From positions 2,418,001 through 2,482,000 of the forward strand of contig JAULSR010000003.1 in assembly GCA_030512295.1 (NCBI GenBank): a DNA stretch of 64,000 nucleotides, written 5' to 3'. A program made the translations under genes and the position numbers. Under the pieces are notes generated by a model. It was given only the letters and a program-made list of their open reading frames with translations. It had not been told where the DNA came from and did not search any database. Within the stretch, counting starts at the first letter, position 1. Every line of letters starts with the position of its first letter. Source of the DNA: Bombardia bombarda (lineage: Eukaryota; Ascomycota; Sordariomycetes; Sordariales; Lasiosphaeriaceae). Positions 1 to 11,094 of this stretch are shown here, piece by piece.

Positions 1-1170
1 ACTGAGGTTTGTCGGTTGGGAGTGTTCGATGTGGATCGTCAATTAGAGAGCGATCGAGCTCATGAAGTCGGGTTCTTTTGAGGCGGTCGCGGCGAAATTA
101 AAAAACGGTCGTAGCAAAAACCTGCAAGCGAGGTCGGTCGGGCGGTTCAATCAGCGATGAGCTGCCGGATCAGAAACCCTAGGACCGAAAGTGAAAAATA
201 AGAAGGCAACACGGGAGAGAGAAAAGGATGGGGAGTAGAAGTTTTGGTGGATGGCAGAAGACGGCCAACTGGAGGGAAGAATGTCGATGGGGGCAGGGAC
301 TAGCGTCGTCGCAAACAAAGAGTCAACGGCGCGAGAATAAACGGGCGTGTTGCATCGTGCAGAAGAGGAAAGGAGCACACGACAACGAGGCCAACGTGGT
401 ACTAGTATGGGTGCACAATGCACGACTAATATCGTATTTTTATTGATTGCCAGTTCCCATTCGCAGTCTTGTATTGTGGTCAAGAAGAAAAGGGTAGGCA
501 GCTTTAGAGGAGGTGTTGGCAATGCGCTGCGTCCTCTCAAAAAAACGTGGCGGCAGCAGAAAAAAACGAGCTCAGGTCGTGGGTTCCTTGTCGCTTCCAC
601 AGGCCGCGGTACAAAGTGTGGCTGACCAGGAAGCTAGGAAGGTACCTTGGTACCTCTGTTGATCGATATGAGGCGGTGCAGCTGAGCAGGGGAGCAATGA
701 CAATGTCGGGACGTGGGGCAGCGCCCGAGGTGCCTAAAACCTAGCACTTCCTCACCTTTAGCTGGGCAGCGGGGCAGGGGACGCGTCTGGCGCCGTCAGT
801 GCCCGCGCTTTCGCCAATTTACGCGACTCAAACCTCGTAGACCGCGACTTCATGACGGGAGTGCCCTGTCCCACGCCACCCCAGAATTGCCCGGCCGCCT
901 GCCTGTCACAGTCCAAACACTCCACCTTGATCTTAAAGCGTTAAAGCGAAGCCAGCCCACAACAAACAATCTTTTGTTCGCGCCCATCCCCCCTCTCCCC
1001 GACAAACCAGTAAACCACTCTCTAGACTAGAATCTACTTTCCCCTCATCACCCATAATTTTTCTTCATTGTGTGAACCTTTTGCCGCCCCTCTTCTTCTC
1101 ACTTTAACCTCTCTGTCTCTGCAACACACCACTGCTCTCCTAGTCCGCGTCGACAACAGCAACCGCCAAG
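1..1170. other. Upstream flank and promoter of ASF1
   Basis: No open frame here resembles a known protein. The last ~200 bases are pyrimidine-rich (CTCTTCTTCTCACT-type tracts), as is usual for fungal transcription start regions, and lead into the ATG of the histone chaperone gene at 1171. Around 640-655 there is a GGTACC-TTGGTACC doublet, a word common in the intergenic DNA of this window. The left edge is cut by the window, so a promoter of a gene further left cannot be excluded. Confidence 0.5.
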
Positions 1171-2264
1171 ATGTCTGTCGTCTCACTGCTTGGGGTCAAT
1201 GTTATGAACAACCCCGCCCGCTTCACCGACAAGTACGAGTTTGAAATCACATTTGAGTGCCTGGAGCAACTAGAGAAAGGTTTGTGTGATTCACGTTTTC
1301 CACATCCCAGTCTGACTATTCACTCACATCACTACCCGCCTCTACAGATCTCGAGTGGAAGCTCACCTACGTCGGGTCGGCGCAGTCGGACAACTACGAC
1401 CAAGAGCTGGACTCGCTGCTGGTGGGCCCCATCCCCGTCGGCGTCAACAAGTTCGTCTTCGAGGCCGACCCGCCAGACACCAAGCGCATCCCGACCGACG
1501 AGCTCTTTGGCGTCACCGTGATCCTGCTGACGTGCGCCTACGACGGCCGCGAGTTTGTCCGCGTCGGCTACTACGTCAACAACGAGTACGACAGCGAGGA
1601 GCTGGTCAACGACCCCCCCGCTAAGCCCGTCATTGAGAAGATCCGCCGCAACGTGCTGGCTGGGAAGCCCCGCGTGACGAGATTTGCCATCAAGTGGTAC
1701 GTTTTCAGCCCCTCCTCTATCTCACTTCTCCCTCACCACACACAAATATATTTTTTGTCTCCGCGCCAAGACATGATACACCCCCCCCCCCCCTCTACAA
1801 ACAACCACATCTCACTAACATATCTTCTTTTCTACCTACAGGGACTCCGAGGCCTCTGCCCCCGCCGAGTTCCCCCCGAGCAGCCCGAGGCCGACCTCGT
1901 CACCGACGAGGACGAGTACGGCGCCGAGGAGCTCGCTGAGGAGGAAGAGGAGGAAGTTGTCGGCGCCGAGGGTGAGGCTTCCAGCACCGGCGCCAACGGC
2001 GTCGACGTCATCAACAAGGACGCCGAGATGGCCGGCGTCGAGAGCGGCGACGCCGAGGTCGCGGAGAACGGCGTCGAAGAGGACGAGATGTCGGACGACG
2101 GCTCCGTCGACATTGAGGGCGAGAGCGAGGACGAGCTCGAGGAGGAGGATCTGCTCGAGGGCGAGGCCGTCGAGGGCGACGAGATGGAGGTCGACTCGGA
2201 TAAGCCCGCCAAGGCAGCTGTCGCCGCCGCCGCCGCCGCGGCTGACGATGTCATGATTCACTAA
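1171..2264 (+). CDS. ASF1: Histone H3-H4 chaperone ASF1 (frame break in exon 3)
   Basis: Asf1 is the nuclear chaperone that binds H3-H4 dimers and hands them to CAF-1 and HIR during chromatin assembly. The product starts [18 protein letters not shown], the invariant Asf1 N-terminus, and runs through the immunoglobulin-like core ([42 protein letters not shown]) to about residue 155. A long Glu/Asp-rich tail follows, as in fungal Asf1. I infer three exons: 1171-1279, 1348-1696 and 1842-2264, with introns of 68 and 145 nt; the second holds a long poly-C tract near 1780-1793. The spliced frame reads correctly to SAPAEF, but the acidic tail (PPEQPEADL onward, stop at 2262-2264) lies one frame away. 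One base appears to be missing in the C run at 1872-1877. With that base the protein would be about 293 residues. A weaker donor at 1701 would also reach the tail frame but would lose the conserved DSE segment. The identification is very secure; the frame break is seen directly and its cause is inferred. Confidence 0.95.
1872..1877 (+). other. Apparent -1 frame break in a C6 run of ASF1
   Basis: Upstream of this run the conserved Asf1 frame reads ...APAEF; downstream the conserved acidic tail (PPEQPEADL, then DEDEYG) is in a different frame. Seven C residues instead of six would join them. The frame entered without the extra base is Arg/Pro/Ser-rich and unlike any Asf1 tail. A sequencing or assembly deletion in a homopolymer is the simplest reading; a real mutation is the alternative. 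Confidence 0.8.
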
Positions 2265-2893
2265 ACCGCGGTGTGGGAGATGGCGAAATGATGAAAGAAA
2301 TGAGCGGAGAAAAATAACGAAGGAAAGGAGGATGGATACTGGATATCGGTTGTTTTTTCTCTTGATTGATATCTCACAACACGCGCAGCGTCGTGCTAGT
2401 TAAAGGAAAGGATACTACTACATTGTCTTGTCTTGTGGGCATGGGGGGACCGTGTTTTTGTCGTTGCGATCATACCCTAGCATATCTGTCGACTCGCTTA
2501 TACTCCGTCAAACTATTGCTTTTGTTAGCACTGGAGAACGATTTCGCTGTCTCTGTTGGTTTATTCGATTTCATCCTGATGTGCAAATATGCGTCTATTG
2601 CTGCTCGGCACTCGTGAAAAGAAGCCTGCCATCGGGATATAGAATCTTGGATGAAAGTGCGTCATTTCGAAACCATAATCGACGCAATCTACGTAGTATC
2701 TCATAATCGGCAATTCACGTTCCACGTAAGCAACCCAAGGCAATGTCTCAAATGCTAGCGTCATTCTTAGCAAATACACGTAAAAGATAAGATGACCCAA
2801 TCCTTGATCTTGTTCATTTTGATCTTGATTTTAACCAAACAGTTGGCTGAAAATATTATACTACACTAAATACCATCGCCAACAACCTCCAGT
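2265..2893. other. Convergent 3' intergenic region ASF1/UTP22
   Basis: About 630 bases between two stop codons that face each other. It is AT-richer than the flanking coding DNA and should hold both 3' UTRs and polyadenylation sites. No credible gene was seen. Confidence 0.6.
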
Positions 2894-5800
2894 CTATAGC
2901 CTCTTCACATCAATGCTCTCAATCAAATCAGCCCCTATCCTCGCAATCTCCGCCACAATGGCCTCGCGATTAACCTCCACGACATCCTTCTCCTCATCCT
3001 CCTCCTCCTCCTCCCCCTCATCCTCATCATTAGCCTTCCCAACAGGCCTATAAGAAGTAGGAAGATTAACCCTAAACCCCCTCTTCTGCATCAGCGGGTT
3101 CCAAATTGCGCCAATCGTCGCATCCTCCGCCGCCCCATGGAAAAACACAAGTGGGCCCGCGTAAACCTCATTCAGCTGCTTCAACAGCGTCTCTGTAGGA
3201 TGCTGTGCCAGCGGGAGCGCGTCCTGCCCCGTCCGCTCATCCAAATTCTTAAACTTCGACCTTCCAGTGCTATCACCGCCCCCGTCAACCGGGTCATCTG
3301 TAGTATACGTCTTCAGAATACTCTTCGTCAACTTGCTGTTCAGCTTGATCAAAACATCATAATCCTTCAGCGACGGCACAAACAGCCTCCTAGGGTCGAG
3401 TTCGACGCCCTCCTCCTTGACGAGCCGGCAGGCGCTCTTGGCCAGGGCCGTCATGCGCGCGGCCACCACCTTCGACGGCTTGGCATGTCCATCGATGGTC
3501 GTGTACGCGATGCCGCTGGCATCGTGGGTGGTAGCAACAAATAGAACGGTGTGGTTCATGTTAGGATCGATCTTGCGCCACGCCTCGAGACGGGTGCCGA
3601 TCGCGTGGCGGTCGGCCATGGGCATGTCGCCGCCGGTATCGACGATCAGCGGCTCCGAGCGCCAGTCCCAGCGGGCGAGGAAGAGCAGGGCGCGTAGCAA
3701 GCCTGTGCTGGCGCTCGATGGCGCGTCCCAGGGGTAGGGCGACCGGAAGACGTTGAGCACGACGAGCTCGATGAACTCCTCGCTGAAATGGTATGCGAGC
3801 TTGTGGACGTTGAACCAGTGCTTCAGCAGGCGGATGGTTGGCGACAGGGCTGGAAATCGGGTTGCGGAGGTGGATATGGATTGGCCATGGAGGGGGAGGT
3901 GTGTGTACTGGCGTCTGAAGGTAGCAAGCAGGGCGGTGGTTCTTGTCCGGACATGCTGCTCCAGCGACTTGTCCTTGACCTGGCGTTCAAGGAGTATCTC
4001 TTCCAGATCACTGTGAATACGAAGACGGAAGGCAGCACCGGAATCGTACACAACGTCGAGGAAAGAGAGGTTCTCGGCCTCGGACTTGGCATCGTCAAGC
4101 CCGACATATGCCTTGATCTTTCCGGGCTTGCTCTTCTCTAGAAGACTAGCAATCATCAAGAGGAAGGCGACCTTGGTTCGCTGAATTGCAACGAGACTTT
4201 CAGGCCATTTCCCTGACGCCTCAAAAGATATGACAGCTTCCATTGGGCGGGGTCCAGACTTGGATGGTGTGAGTGATGGCGGCTTGGCCGAAGCATGCCG
4301 AAGCTCGGGGCAAATTGGCGACACATTCCTGACGTGGAGTGGCAAGTCCTCCAAGTCTCTGATATCTCGCTCAAAAACACTGAACGCCTTCTTGGCTTCG
4401 TAGTATATGCTTGTATCTGTAGGCTTGAAAGGGAGAAGACTCGAAAAGCTATCACCAAAGAAGGTAACCTCATCATCAACATGGCCGACTCGCAGGTGTA
4501 ACCTGAAAACGTAACGCATAATCTCTTCGCACAGGTCAAAGGCCGAAACGGAGTTCCAGATGACTGTTTCGCGAATTGTGTCTCGTTCAAAGCGTCTGAG
4601 CTCTGCCTTCTCGTCCCAAAATGCCCGGAATCTATCGCACTCCTCCTTCTCTTCGGCGGTTGGGCCCGCAGCCGGACCGCGATCAACCGTGCGAGCCATA
4701 TTGACGGAGTCGAAGAGGATGCCGATTTCGAGAACAGGGCTGTTGTGAAAGCTCGGATTTTCCGTCAGAGACCATTGTGGATATCTCGGGTTCTGAATGT
4801 GAATCAACCGAGCACGTTCGCCCAGCTCCTTGTCCGCAAGTGCAGCCCTAAGGACCTTGTAGACCTTGTCGCTGAACCCCCAAATCTTTCCTCGACAATC
4901 TGAATTCACCGCTCCATTAAATTCATCGTTAAAGTTCAAGCGAGCAACGAGGTCGAAATTCTGCAGGGCAAGATCGGACTTGAGAATGAAACTCGGGGTA
5001 AACTGGTCGGCCGTAGTATCGTTCAGAAGAGTCCGCGTCCACTTGGCATGCTGGTGTATCTGAGCGGCAGATCCAGGGTTCATCTTGAAGGCAATGTTGA
5101 GCTGACGAGAAGAATCGTAGATAACAGGACCCAGCTCGATGGCCGAGTCAAGATCTGCGCTTCCTGCGCCCAGTACACACGGCTTCTCTGCGAAATTTGT
5201 GACCGACAGGAACTGGATCATGGCCTTGAAGAGTTGTGTGCTGCTCAACGAACCCGAAAGAGTGGCATGGCCGCTGCTATCGCCTCCCTGAAGCAAAAGC
5301 GCCAGCAGAACCGCCCACTCGAAATTTCCAAATCCTCCCTCCGAGAGGTCTCCACCGAAGCCTCGCTGCTGCAACCAGACCCGTCCCAAGATGCAAGCGC
5401 TCTTGAATGCGGCGCATTTCTTCTCTGCCTGTCGCAAAAGGCGTAAGTATGGTAGGAAGCACCCTTCTGCGGCCAGAGTCGAATTGTAGAACGGGGAGGG
5501 CTCCGCATCTTCCTCCTTGCCCTTTCGGAGAAGAGCCGCTCCCAGACGAAGCTTGGTTTTGGGAAACACGGCGTCGGGAGAGCAGGGTATTATTCGTATC
5601 CGGTAGTTCAGCAGGCCAGCTGCCTCCTTCTCCTTTGCGGCCTCGGTGTCTTTGAGCAACTTGGGACGCAGCGAAAAGATGGGACATAGAGCATTCCCGT
5701 TGAGATACTCGTATGATAGATCAGCATCACTCCCAAAGTCCTTCTGCAAAGCGACGGCAATAATGGCGAGATAATAGGCCCTCTTGTAGAAGTAGCGCAT

Positions 5801-6283
5801 GTCGAGATAGTCCTTCTCCTGAAACAACTCTGCCGGCATCACTACCACCATGTCCACTGAGTGATCCTTCTGCGTCTTGACCATGGTCTTGGAGACATAG
5901 CTGCCGACAACGTTGAACTGGGCGGGCTGCGCAAATGCGACTTTGTAGTTGGAGCTCTCTGCGGGTCGGGGCTCGGGGAAAGGGACGCGGATTCGGTGCT
6001 TCTTCTCGAGTTTCGAGGCTGCCACGGTGACGGGAAGCGACTCGCGGGGCTCGATGGCTTCGATTGAGCCCTTGATGCGCCGGAGGAGGTCATCGACGCC
6101 TTCTAGGGCTGCTCCATAGTCGAGGCTAATCTCCTCCAGGAGCTCGTCGGCTTCGAGGATGAATGCTCGCGACTTTGAAAGTCCACCCGACGATGCGACT
6201 GCGCCGAGGGCTTTCCGTGCGCCCTCGCGCGAGTGCTGTGTCTTTCTTCGTTTGGCGTGGTTTGGCTCCATTGCTGTTGACAT
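2894..6283 (-). CDS. UTP22: U3 snoRNP / SSU processome protein Utp22 (Nrap/NOL6 family)
   Basis: Utp22 (Nrap, human NOL6) is a nucleolar scaffold of the UTP-C module of the small-subunit processome, needed for early 18S pre-rRNA cleavage; the fold is built from inactive poly(A)-polymerase-like repeats. The single long frame gives about 1129 residues from MSTAMEPNHAKRRK (6283), close to the family's usual 1100-1250. Recognisable Nrap stretches include FNVVGSYVSKTM, VDMVVVMPAELFQEKDYL, YFYKRAYYLA, LGRVWLQQRGFGG and LLKHWFNVHKL, and the protein ends in a Glu/Asp-rich segment before ESIDVKRL. The frame stays open 70 codons further upstream to 6493, but that part is low in conservation. It contains a strong intron donor (GTAAGTATAG on the minus strand, starting at 6340) with a possible acceptor at 6274; if spliced, the start would be the ATG at 6271 (MEPNHAKRRK). 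It is convergent with ASF1 and divergent from SKI3. Confidence 0.93.
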   Translation of the reverse strand: MSTAMEPNHAKRRKTQHSREGARKALGAVASSGGLSKSRAFILEADELLEEISLDYGAALEGVDDLLRRIKGSIEAIEPRESLPVTVAASKLEKKHRIRVPFPEPRPAESSNYKVAFAQPAQFNVVGSYVSKTMVKTQKDHSVDMVVVMPAELFQEKDYLDMRYFYKRAYYLAIIAVALQKDFGSDADLSYEYLNGNALCPIFSLRPKLLKDTEAAKEKEAAGLLNYRIRIIPCSPDAVFPKTKLRLGAALLRKGKEEDAEPSPFYNSTLAAEGCFLPYLRLLRQAEKKCAAFKSACILGRVWLQQRGFGGDLSEGGFGNFEWAVLLALLLQGGDSSGHATLSGSLSSTQLFKAMIQFLSVTNFAEKPCVLGAGSADLDSAIELGPVIYDSSRQLNIAFKMNPGSAAQIHQHAKWTRTLLNDTTADQFTPSFILKSDLALQNFDLVARLNFNDEFNGAVNSDCRGKIWGFSDKVYKVLRAALADKELGERARLIHIQNPRYPQWSLTENPSFHNSPVLEIGILFDSVNMARTVDRGPAAGPTAEEKEECDRFRAFWDEKAELRRFERDTIRETVIWNSVSAFDLCEEIMRYVFRLHLRVGHVDDEVTFFGDSFSSLLPFKPTDTSIYYEAKKAFSVFERDIRDLEDLPLHVRNVSPICPELRHASAKPPSLTPSKSGPRPMEAVISFEASGKWPESLVAIQRTKVAFLLMIASLLEKSKPGKIKAYVGLDDAKSEAENLSFLDVVYDSGAAFRLRIHSDLEEILLERQVKDKSLEQHVRTRTTALLATFRRQYTHLPLHGQSISTSATRFPALSPTIRLLKHWFNVHKLAYHFSEEFIELVVLNVFRSPYPWDAPSSASTGLLRALLFLARWDWRSEPLIVDTGGDMPMADRHAIGTRLEAWRKIDPNMNHTVLFVATTHDASGIAYTTIDGHAKPSKVVAARMTALAKSACRLVKEEGVELDPRRLFVPSLKDYDVLIKLNSKLTKSILKTYTTDDPVDGGGDSTGRSKFKNLDERTGQDALPLAQHPTETLLKQLNEVYAGPLVFFHGAAEDATIGAIWNPLMQKRGFRVNLPTSYRPVGKANDEDEGEEEEEDEEKDVVEVNREAIVAEIARIGADLIESIDVKRL

Positions 6284-6699
6284 AGAGGCTTCTTGACCCA
6301 AGAAAGCTTCAATGGTTCGACAGGGCGCTGCTATACTTACTGCTGCATAGGGTCCTCTGTAACTTTTTTTAATTTTTCGAGCTGCGATAAGAGCGGGTCC
6401 TGGTTTCTCCTCCCCGGCAGCGGGGTGATAAGCACTGTATGACGCACTGTATGCGCCTGCTGTTTGGTGCCCGCGGCAGTCACGATCAACCATGAATCAG
6501 GTCATAACCGTACCTACCTTACCTTGAACATACAATTCGAATCTCAAAGACTAGCATCACCTATGACGGAAGGCACGCTGGCAGTGCTCTTGATTCACGA
6601 CACTCGCTACCACAGCACCAGGACACTCACTTCCAGCGCAGACAAGCCAATTCTGGCCTTGTTTTCTGAGCTGACACAACATACTTCAACAACCTCACA
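6284..6699. promoter_or_regulatory. Bidirectional promoter UTP22/SKI3
   Basis: Only about 416 bases separate the start codons of two divergent RNA-metabolism genes, so both promoters must sit here. On the plus strand, 6363-6390 reads as an A/T-rich stretch (TTTTTTTAATTTTTC) followed by TGCGATAAG. That loosely resembles the RRPE and PAC element pair of ribosome-biogenesis promoters known from yeasts; the match is imperfect and the call is tentative. Part of this stretch may be 5' UTR or a 5' UTR intron of UTP22. Confidence 0.55.
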
Positions 6700-9600
6700 A
6701 TGTCAAGCACCAAGGCCTTGTTAAAGGCCGTTGCTGAGGCTGTCAAGCAACAGAAATGGGACGCCGCCGTTGAGGCAGCAAACGCCGTCCTCCAGAAAGA
6801 TGCAAAGAATTACCAAGCGTACGCTGAACACTCACCCCTCCTTCAACTACTATTTCACATGCTAACTAACCGCTGCAGACATATCTTCCTTGCCTTTTCC
6901 CTAGACAAGAAGAATCAGACAGATGAGGCAGAAGCCACCTATCTCGCCGCCGCAGCCCTCAAGCCAGGCGACGCGCAAGCATGGCAGGGTTTAATCAAAC
7001 TCTATCAGCGACAAGCCGGCAGAAAGCTTGAACAGTATCAACATGCCGCTCTCAAGCTCGGCGAGATCTACCGAGACGCCGACGACATCAACAAATGCAA
7101 GGATGTCGTCGAGAAGTTCATCGACCAGGCACGCACCCAAGGCGAACGCCAGCAATACGTCGATGCGCTCGATCTGATCCTTCCCGAGAGCCCCCTCTAC
7201 CCGGCTCTCGAAGGCCGCGTTCTGCACCCGTCCAAAACCTACGAGATGCAAGCGTTGATCGTCGAGCCCGACGAGAGGAAACGGATTAATGTTCTGATCG
7301 GGGAGCGGCGCACGAGAATCGGGGCACGAATCAATGACGTGACGCTAGAGGTGAAGTGCGAGGTCTACCACAACAGCAGGCTGGGCTACATCTACGGACA
7401 GTTGATCAACTGGTTAACCGACGATGAGCTGCGTCGAAATTACGAGGAGAAACTCCTCCAATACTGCTACGAGCGTCTTCTCGCCTGGCCTGCGGGCGAG
7501 CAGAAGGAGCGAGAACTAGCCACCGTGCTCAAGCTGGCAAACGACATGGTCATCATCAGCCATCCGTACAAGCTCGCGTGGGATCTCGCCATCAACTGGC
7601 AGGACAACAAAGAGATTGGAGAATGGGACGTCACAGTGCTGAGGCAGTACTACTCTTTCTTCCCCGACAGTGACCTCAGCAGAGTGGTTGTAGGATTCCT
7701 TACGAGCGCGGTCTCGCCCTTTCCAAAGGATGCCTTGGAGCAGGAGCAAGAAACCCCGGCCCAGGGGGAAAGCGGGACTGACGAGAGCGAAGACGATGAA
7801 GACGGAGGGGTGCCAACAACATACATCCCCCTGACAGAAGAGGACCGGCTTCTCATGATGACCGAAGGGATCAGTACCGCCGACTCGCTGCTCGCCTTCA
7901 GACTGATGGGCGAGTACTACCAGTTTCTCGAGGAGCACGAGAGCAACGTCGAGCTCATGCGCGTTGCCCTGAAGCACCTGAAAGAGGAGCGCCTCAAGAC
8001 AGGAATGTCATTCCAGAACACCGAGGACGCCTTCTCGCTGTACCTTGGCACAGCACTAGTCTTCTACCAGTCCCCCCGCCATCACCAGGAAGCAAAAAGT
8101 CTGTTCGACGGTGTCCTCGCCCACGAGTCATCATCCACCCCCGCGCTTATCGGTGTCGGGCTGATCTACGAGGAGGAAGAAGAGTACGATGAGGCCATTG
8201 ACTTCTTGGAGCGGGCCATGAAGCGCGATCCCAGCAACCTCCGGGTCCGCACAGAAGCCGCGTGGGTCAAGGCGCTGAAGGGCGACTTTGCAGAGAGCAG
8301 AATAGAGCTCGAAAGCTGCATACCGCTCATAGCCAAAAAGGGGCATGCAGCCAAGGAGCTCCTCGCGCAGACCCAATACCGCCTGGGATACTGCGTCTGG
8401 TACCTCGACACGTCAAAGGCAGCCAGGAAGAGCCGCACCGGCGCCTACGCCTACTTCCTCGAGGCGCTCAAGAGCAACCTGAACTACGCGCCCGCGTACA
8501 CCATTCTCGGCGTGTATTATGCGGACTACGCAAAGGACAAGGGGCGGGCACGTCGCTGCTTCCAGAAGGCGGTAGAGCTATCGCCCTCCGAGGTGGAGTC
8601 GGCTGAGCGGCTTGCGCGCTCGTTCGCCGACGAGGGCGACTGGGACCGCGTCGAGCTTGTGGCCCAGCGCGTAGTCGACTCGGGCAAGGTCAAGCCGCCT
8701 CCGGGGTCGAAGCGCAAGGGCATCAGCTGGCCGTTTTCTGCATTGGGCGTGGCAGAGCTGAATAAGCAGGACTACCACAAGGCGATTGTGTCGTTCCAGG
8801 CGGCGCTGAGGATCTCGCCTAATGATTATCACTCGTGGGTGGGCTTGGGCGAGAGCTACCATAGTTCGGGGCGGTACGTCGCGGCTACCAAAACGATTCT
8901 GCATGCGCAGACGCTGGAGGAGGCGGACCCGTCCAAGGTTACTGGGGAGACGTGGTTTACAAAGTTTATTCTGGCTGATGTGAGGCGGGAGCTGGGCGAG
9001 TTTGATGATGCTGTTGCGCTGTACCGGCAGGTTATAGTTGATCGCCCGGAGGAGGAGGGTGTGGCGATTGCGCTGATGCAGACGCTCGTGGACAGCGCGT
9101 CTGATAGTCTTGACAAGGGGTTCTTTAGCAAGGCGGTTAGTCTTGCGAAGGAGATGCTGGCGTTTGCGACGGACGCGCCGGCGGGTATCAAGGAGAGTTT
9201 CAATTTCTGGAAGGCCGTGGCGGATGCTTGTTCCATTTTTACGAGCATTCAGGGTAGAATCACTGATTTCCCGGCGGATTTGGCGAGGGATTTGCTCGGC
9301 AATGATGATGCGGCGCCTGAGTATCAGACTCTCAGAGAAGTTGATGGAGTCGACACTGGTATTATTAACACGCTTGGCGTCTTCCCAGACAATGAGATGA
9401 TGGGCGTAGACGTGACAAAGTGTCTACAGGCGACCATCCTCGCCCACAAGCGCTCCATCCACATCTCCGCCAACGACTTCCACGCCCAGGCCGTCGCCTA
9501 TTACAACCTGGGCTGGGCGGAATACCGAGCGCACGTGTGCCTCCCCCTGAACCTGCGCAAGAAGGCAACCAGATACCTCAAGGCCTCGATCGCATGCTTC

Positions 9601-9998
9601 AAGCGCGCCATCGAGCTCGAGGCGGGCAACTCGGAGTTCTGGAACGCCCTCGGCGTGGTCACCAGCGAGATCAACCCCATGGTCTCGCAGCACTCGTTCG
9701 TCCGCAGTCTGTTTCTGAACGAGCGCAGCGCCCACGCCTGGACGAACCTCGGCGTCCTCGGCGTCCTGCAGAGCGACCTCGCCGTCGCCAACGACGCCTT
9801 CACTAGGGCGCAGTCGGCTGACCCTGACTACGCACAGGCCTGGCTCGGCCAGGGCCTCGTCGCGCTGCTCCTCGGCAACCCCAAGGAGGCGCGCGGCCTG
9901 TTCACGCACGCCATGGACATCGCCGAGGCGTCGTCGCTCGAGTCGAGCAGGCGGTATGCCGTGTCCATGTTTGACTATGTTCTTACGTCTGCGTCGTC

Positions 9999-10029
<31 letters not shown>

Positions 10030-11094
10030 TTGCCTATTACGGCGCTGATCCAGCCGATTTTTGTGCTTAGCCAGGTGCAGGGACTCAGGCCGCAGGATCT
10101 GGCGTACGGCCAGCTGCTAGCGCTGTTCCAGGAGCGCACGCACGATAGCGAGCGCGCCGTGGCGACGCTGGAGAAGATTTGTGGTGTGCTGGAGGCTGAC
10201 TACGAGGCTACTGAGTCGGCGCAGGCGCTGAAGCATTTCGCGCTGTCGAAGGGCGATCTCGCGCGCTCGTATCTGGCTACGGGGGCGTATACTGAAGCCA
10301 TTGAGGCGGCGGAGATGGCGGTGCAGCTTAGCAGTGTCGATGATGATGGGGCTGAGAGCGAGTTGAGCGCGGAGGAGCGCAAGAAGCTGCGGCTTAGCGC
10401 GCATGTCACCATAGGGCTGGCGAGGTATTATAGTGGCGAGGTAAGCAGGGCCGTAGGGTGTTTTAAGGCGGCGATCGAGGAGTCGGATGGGAACCCGGAC
10501 GCGGTGTGCGTGCTGGCGCAGGTGCTGTGGGCGACGAACAAGGAGGAGGCGCGGGAGCGCGCGAGGGAGATATTGTTCGAGGTGATTGAGCGGGAGCCGC
10601 ACCACGTGCAGTCGGTGGCGCTGCTGGGGGTGATTGCGCTGTTGGATGATGATGAGGAGAGTCTGGAGGCGGTGACGGCCGAGCTGCAGGGGTTGAGGGC
10701 GAGCGATGAGGGGACGTCGGCGGCGGAGCAGAGCCAGCTGGGGGAGGTGTTGAGGGGTATCGCTGCGTTGGGTGGCGGGGAGGAGATGGCGATGGGCCAG
10801 GCGCAGACGGATGTCATGTTTTACCCGTATCTGCCGCATGGGTGGACGGAGCTTGCTGCGCTTGGTGGTGGTGGGGGAGGGGAGGATGGGGGAGGAGAGG
10901 GCGCAGAGAGCGCGGCGGATATGGCGTTGAGGGTGGCGAGGAAGGGGGTCCCGCCGAGGGGGGATCTCGGTGCGGAGGAGCTGGCGAGGGCGTATGCCGG
11001 GACATGTAGGGTGGGCGATGCGCAGACGGCGGTCATGCTGGCGCCGTGGGATAGGGCTGGGTGGGTTGCGTTGGGGGAGATGGTTAAGGGGTAG
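6700..11094 (+). CDS. SKI3: Ski complex TPR subunit Ski3
   Basis: Ski3 is the tetratricopeptide scaffold of the cytoplasmic Ski2-Ski3-Ski8 complex, which feeds mRNA into the exosome for 3'-5' decay. The product is about 1444 residues after removal of one intron (6819-6878, 60 nt, branch site GCTAACTAAC). Splicing joins NYQA to HIFLAFSLDKKNQ, the typical Ski3 N-terminal TPR. TPR signatures recur throughout (for example WVGLGESYHSSGRY, AWTNLGVLGVLQSDLAVAND, AWLGQGLVALL), and the C-terminal DVMFYPYLPHGW block is characteristic of fungal Ski3. A run of about 12 serines encoded by AGC repeats lies near 9996-10030, and a Gly/Glu-rich low-complexity patch near 10860-10915. The intron length is a multiple of three and holds no stop, so retaining it would only insert 20 residues. 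Divergent partner UTP22 lies 416 bp away. Confidence 0.93.

Noticed and set aside
1832..2261. Long minus-strand frames opposite the ASF1 tail
   Set aside because: Shadows of the Glu/Asp-codon-rich tail (Ser- or Leu/Val-rich translations), not genes.
6284..6493. 70-codon N-terminal extension of Utp22
   Set aside because: Open frame only; it lies in the divergent promoter, lacks Nrap similarity and contains a strong intron donor.
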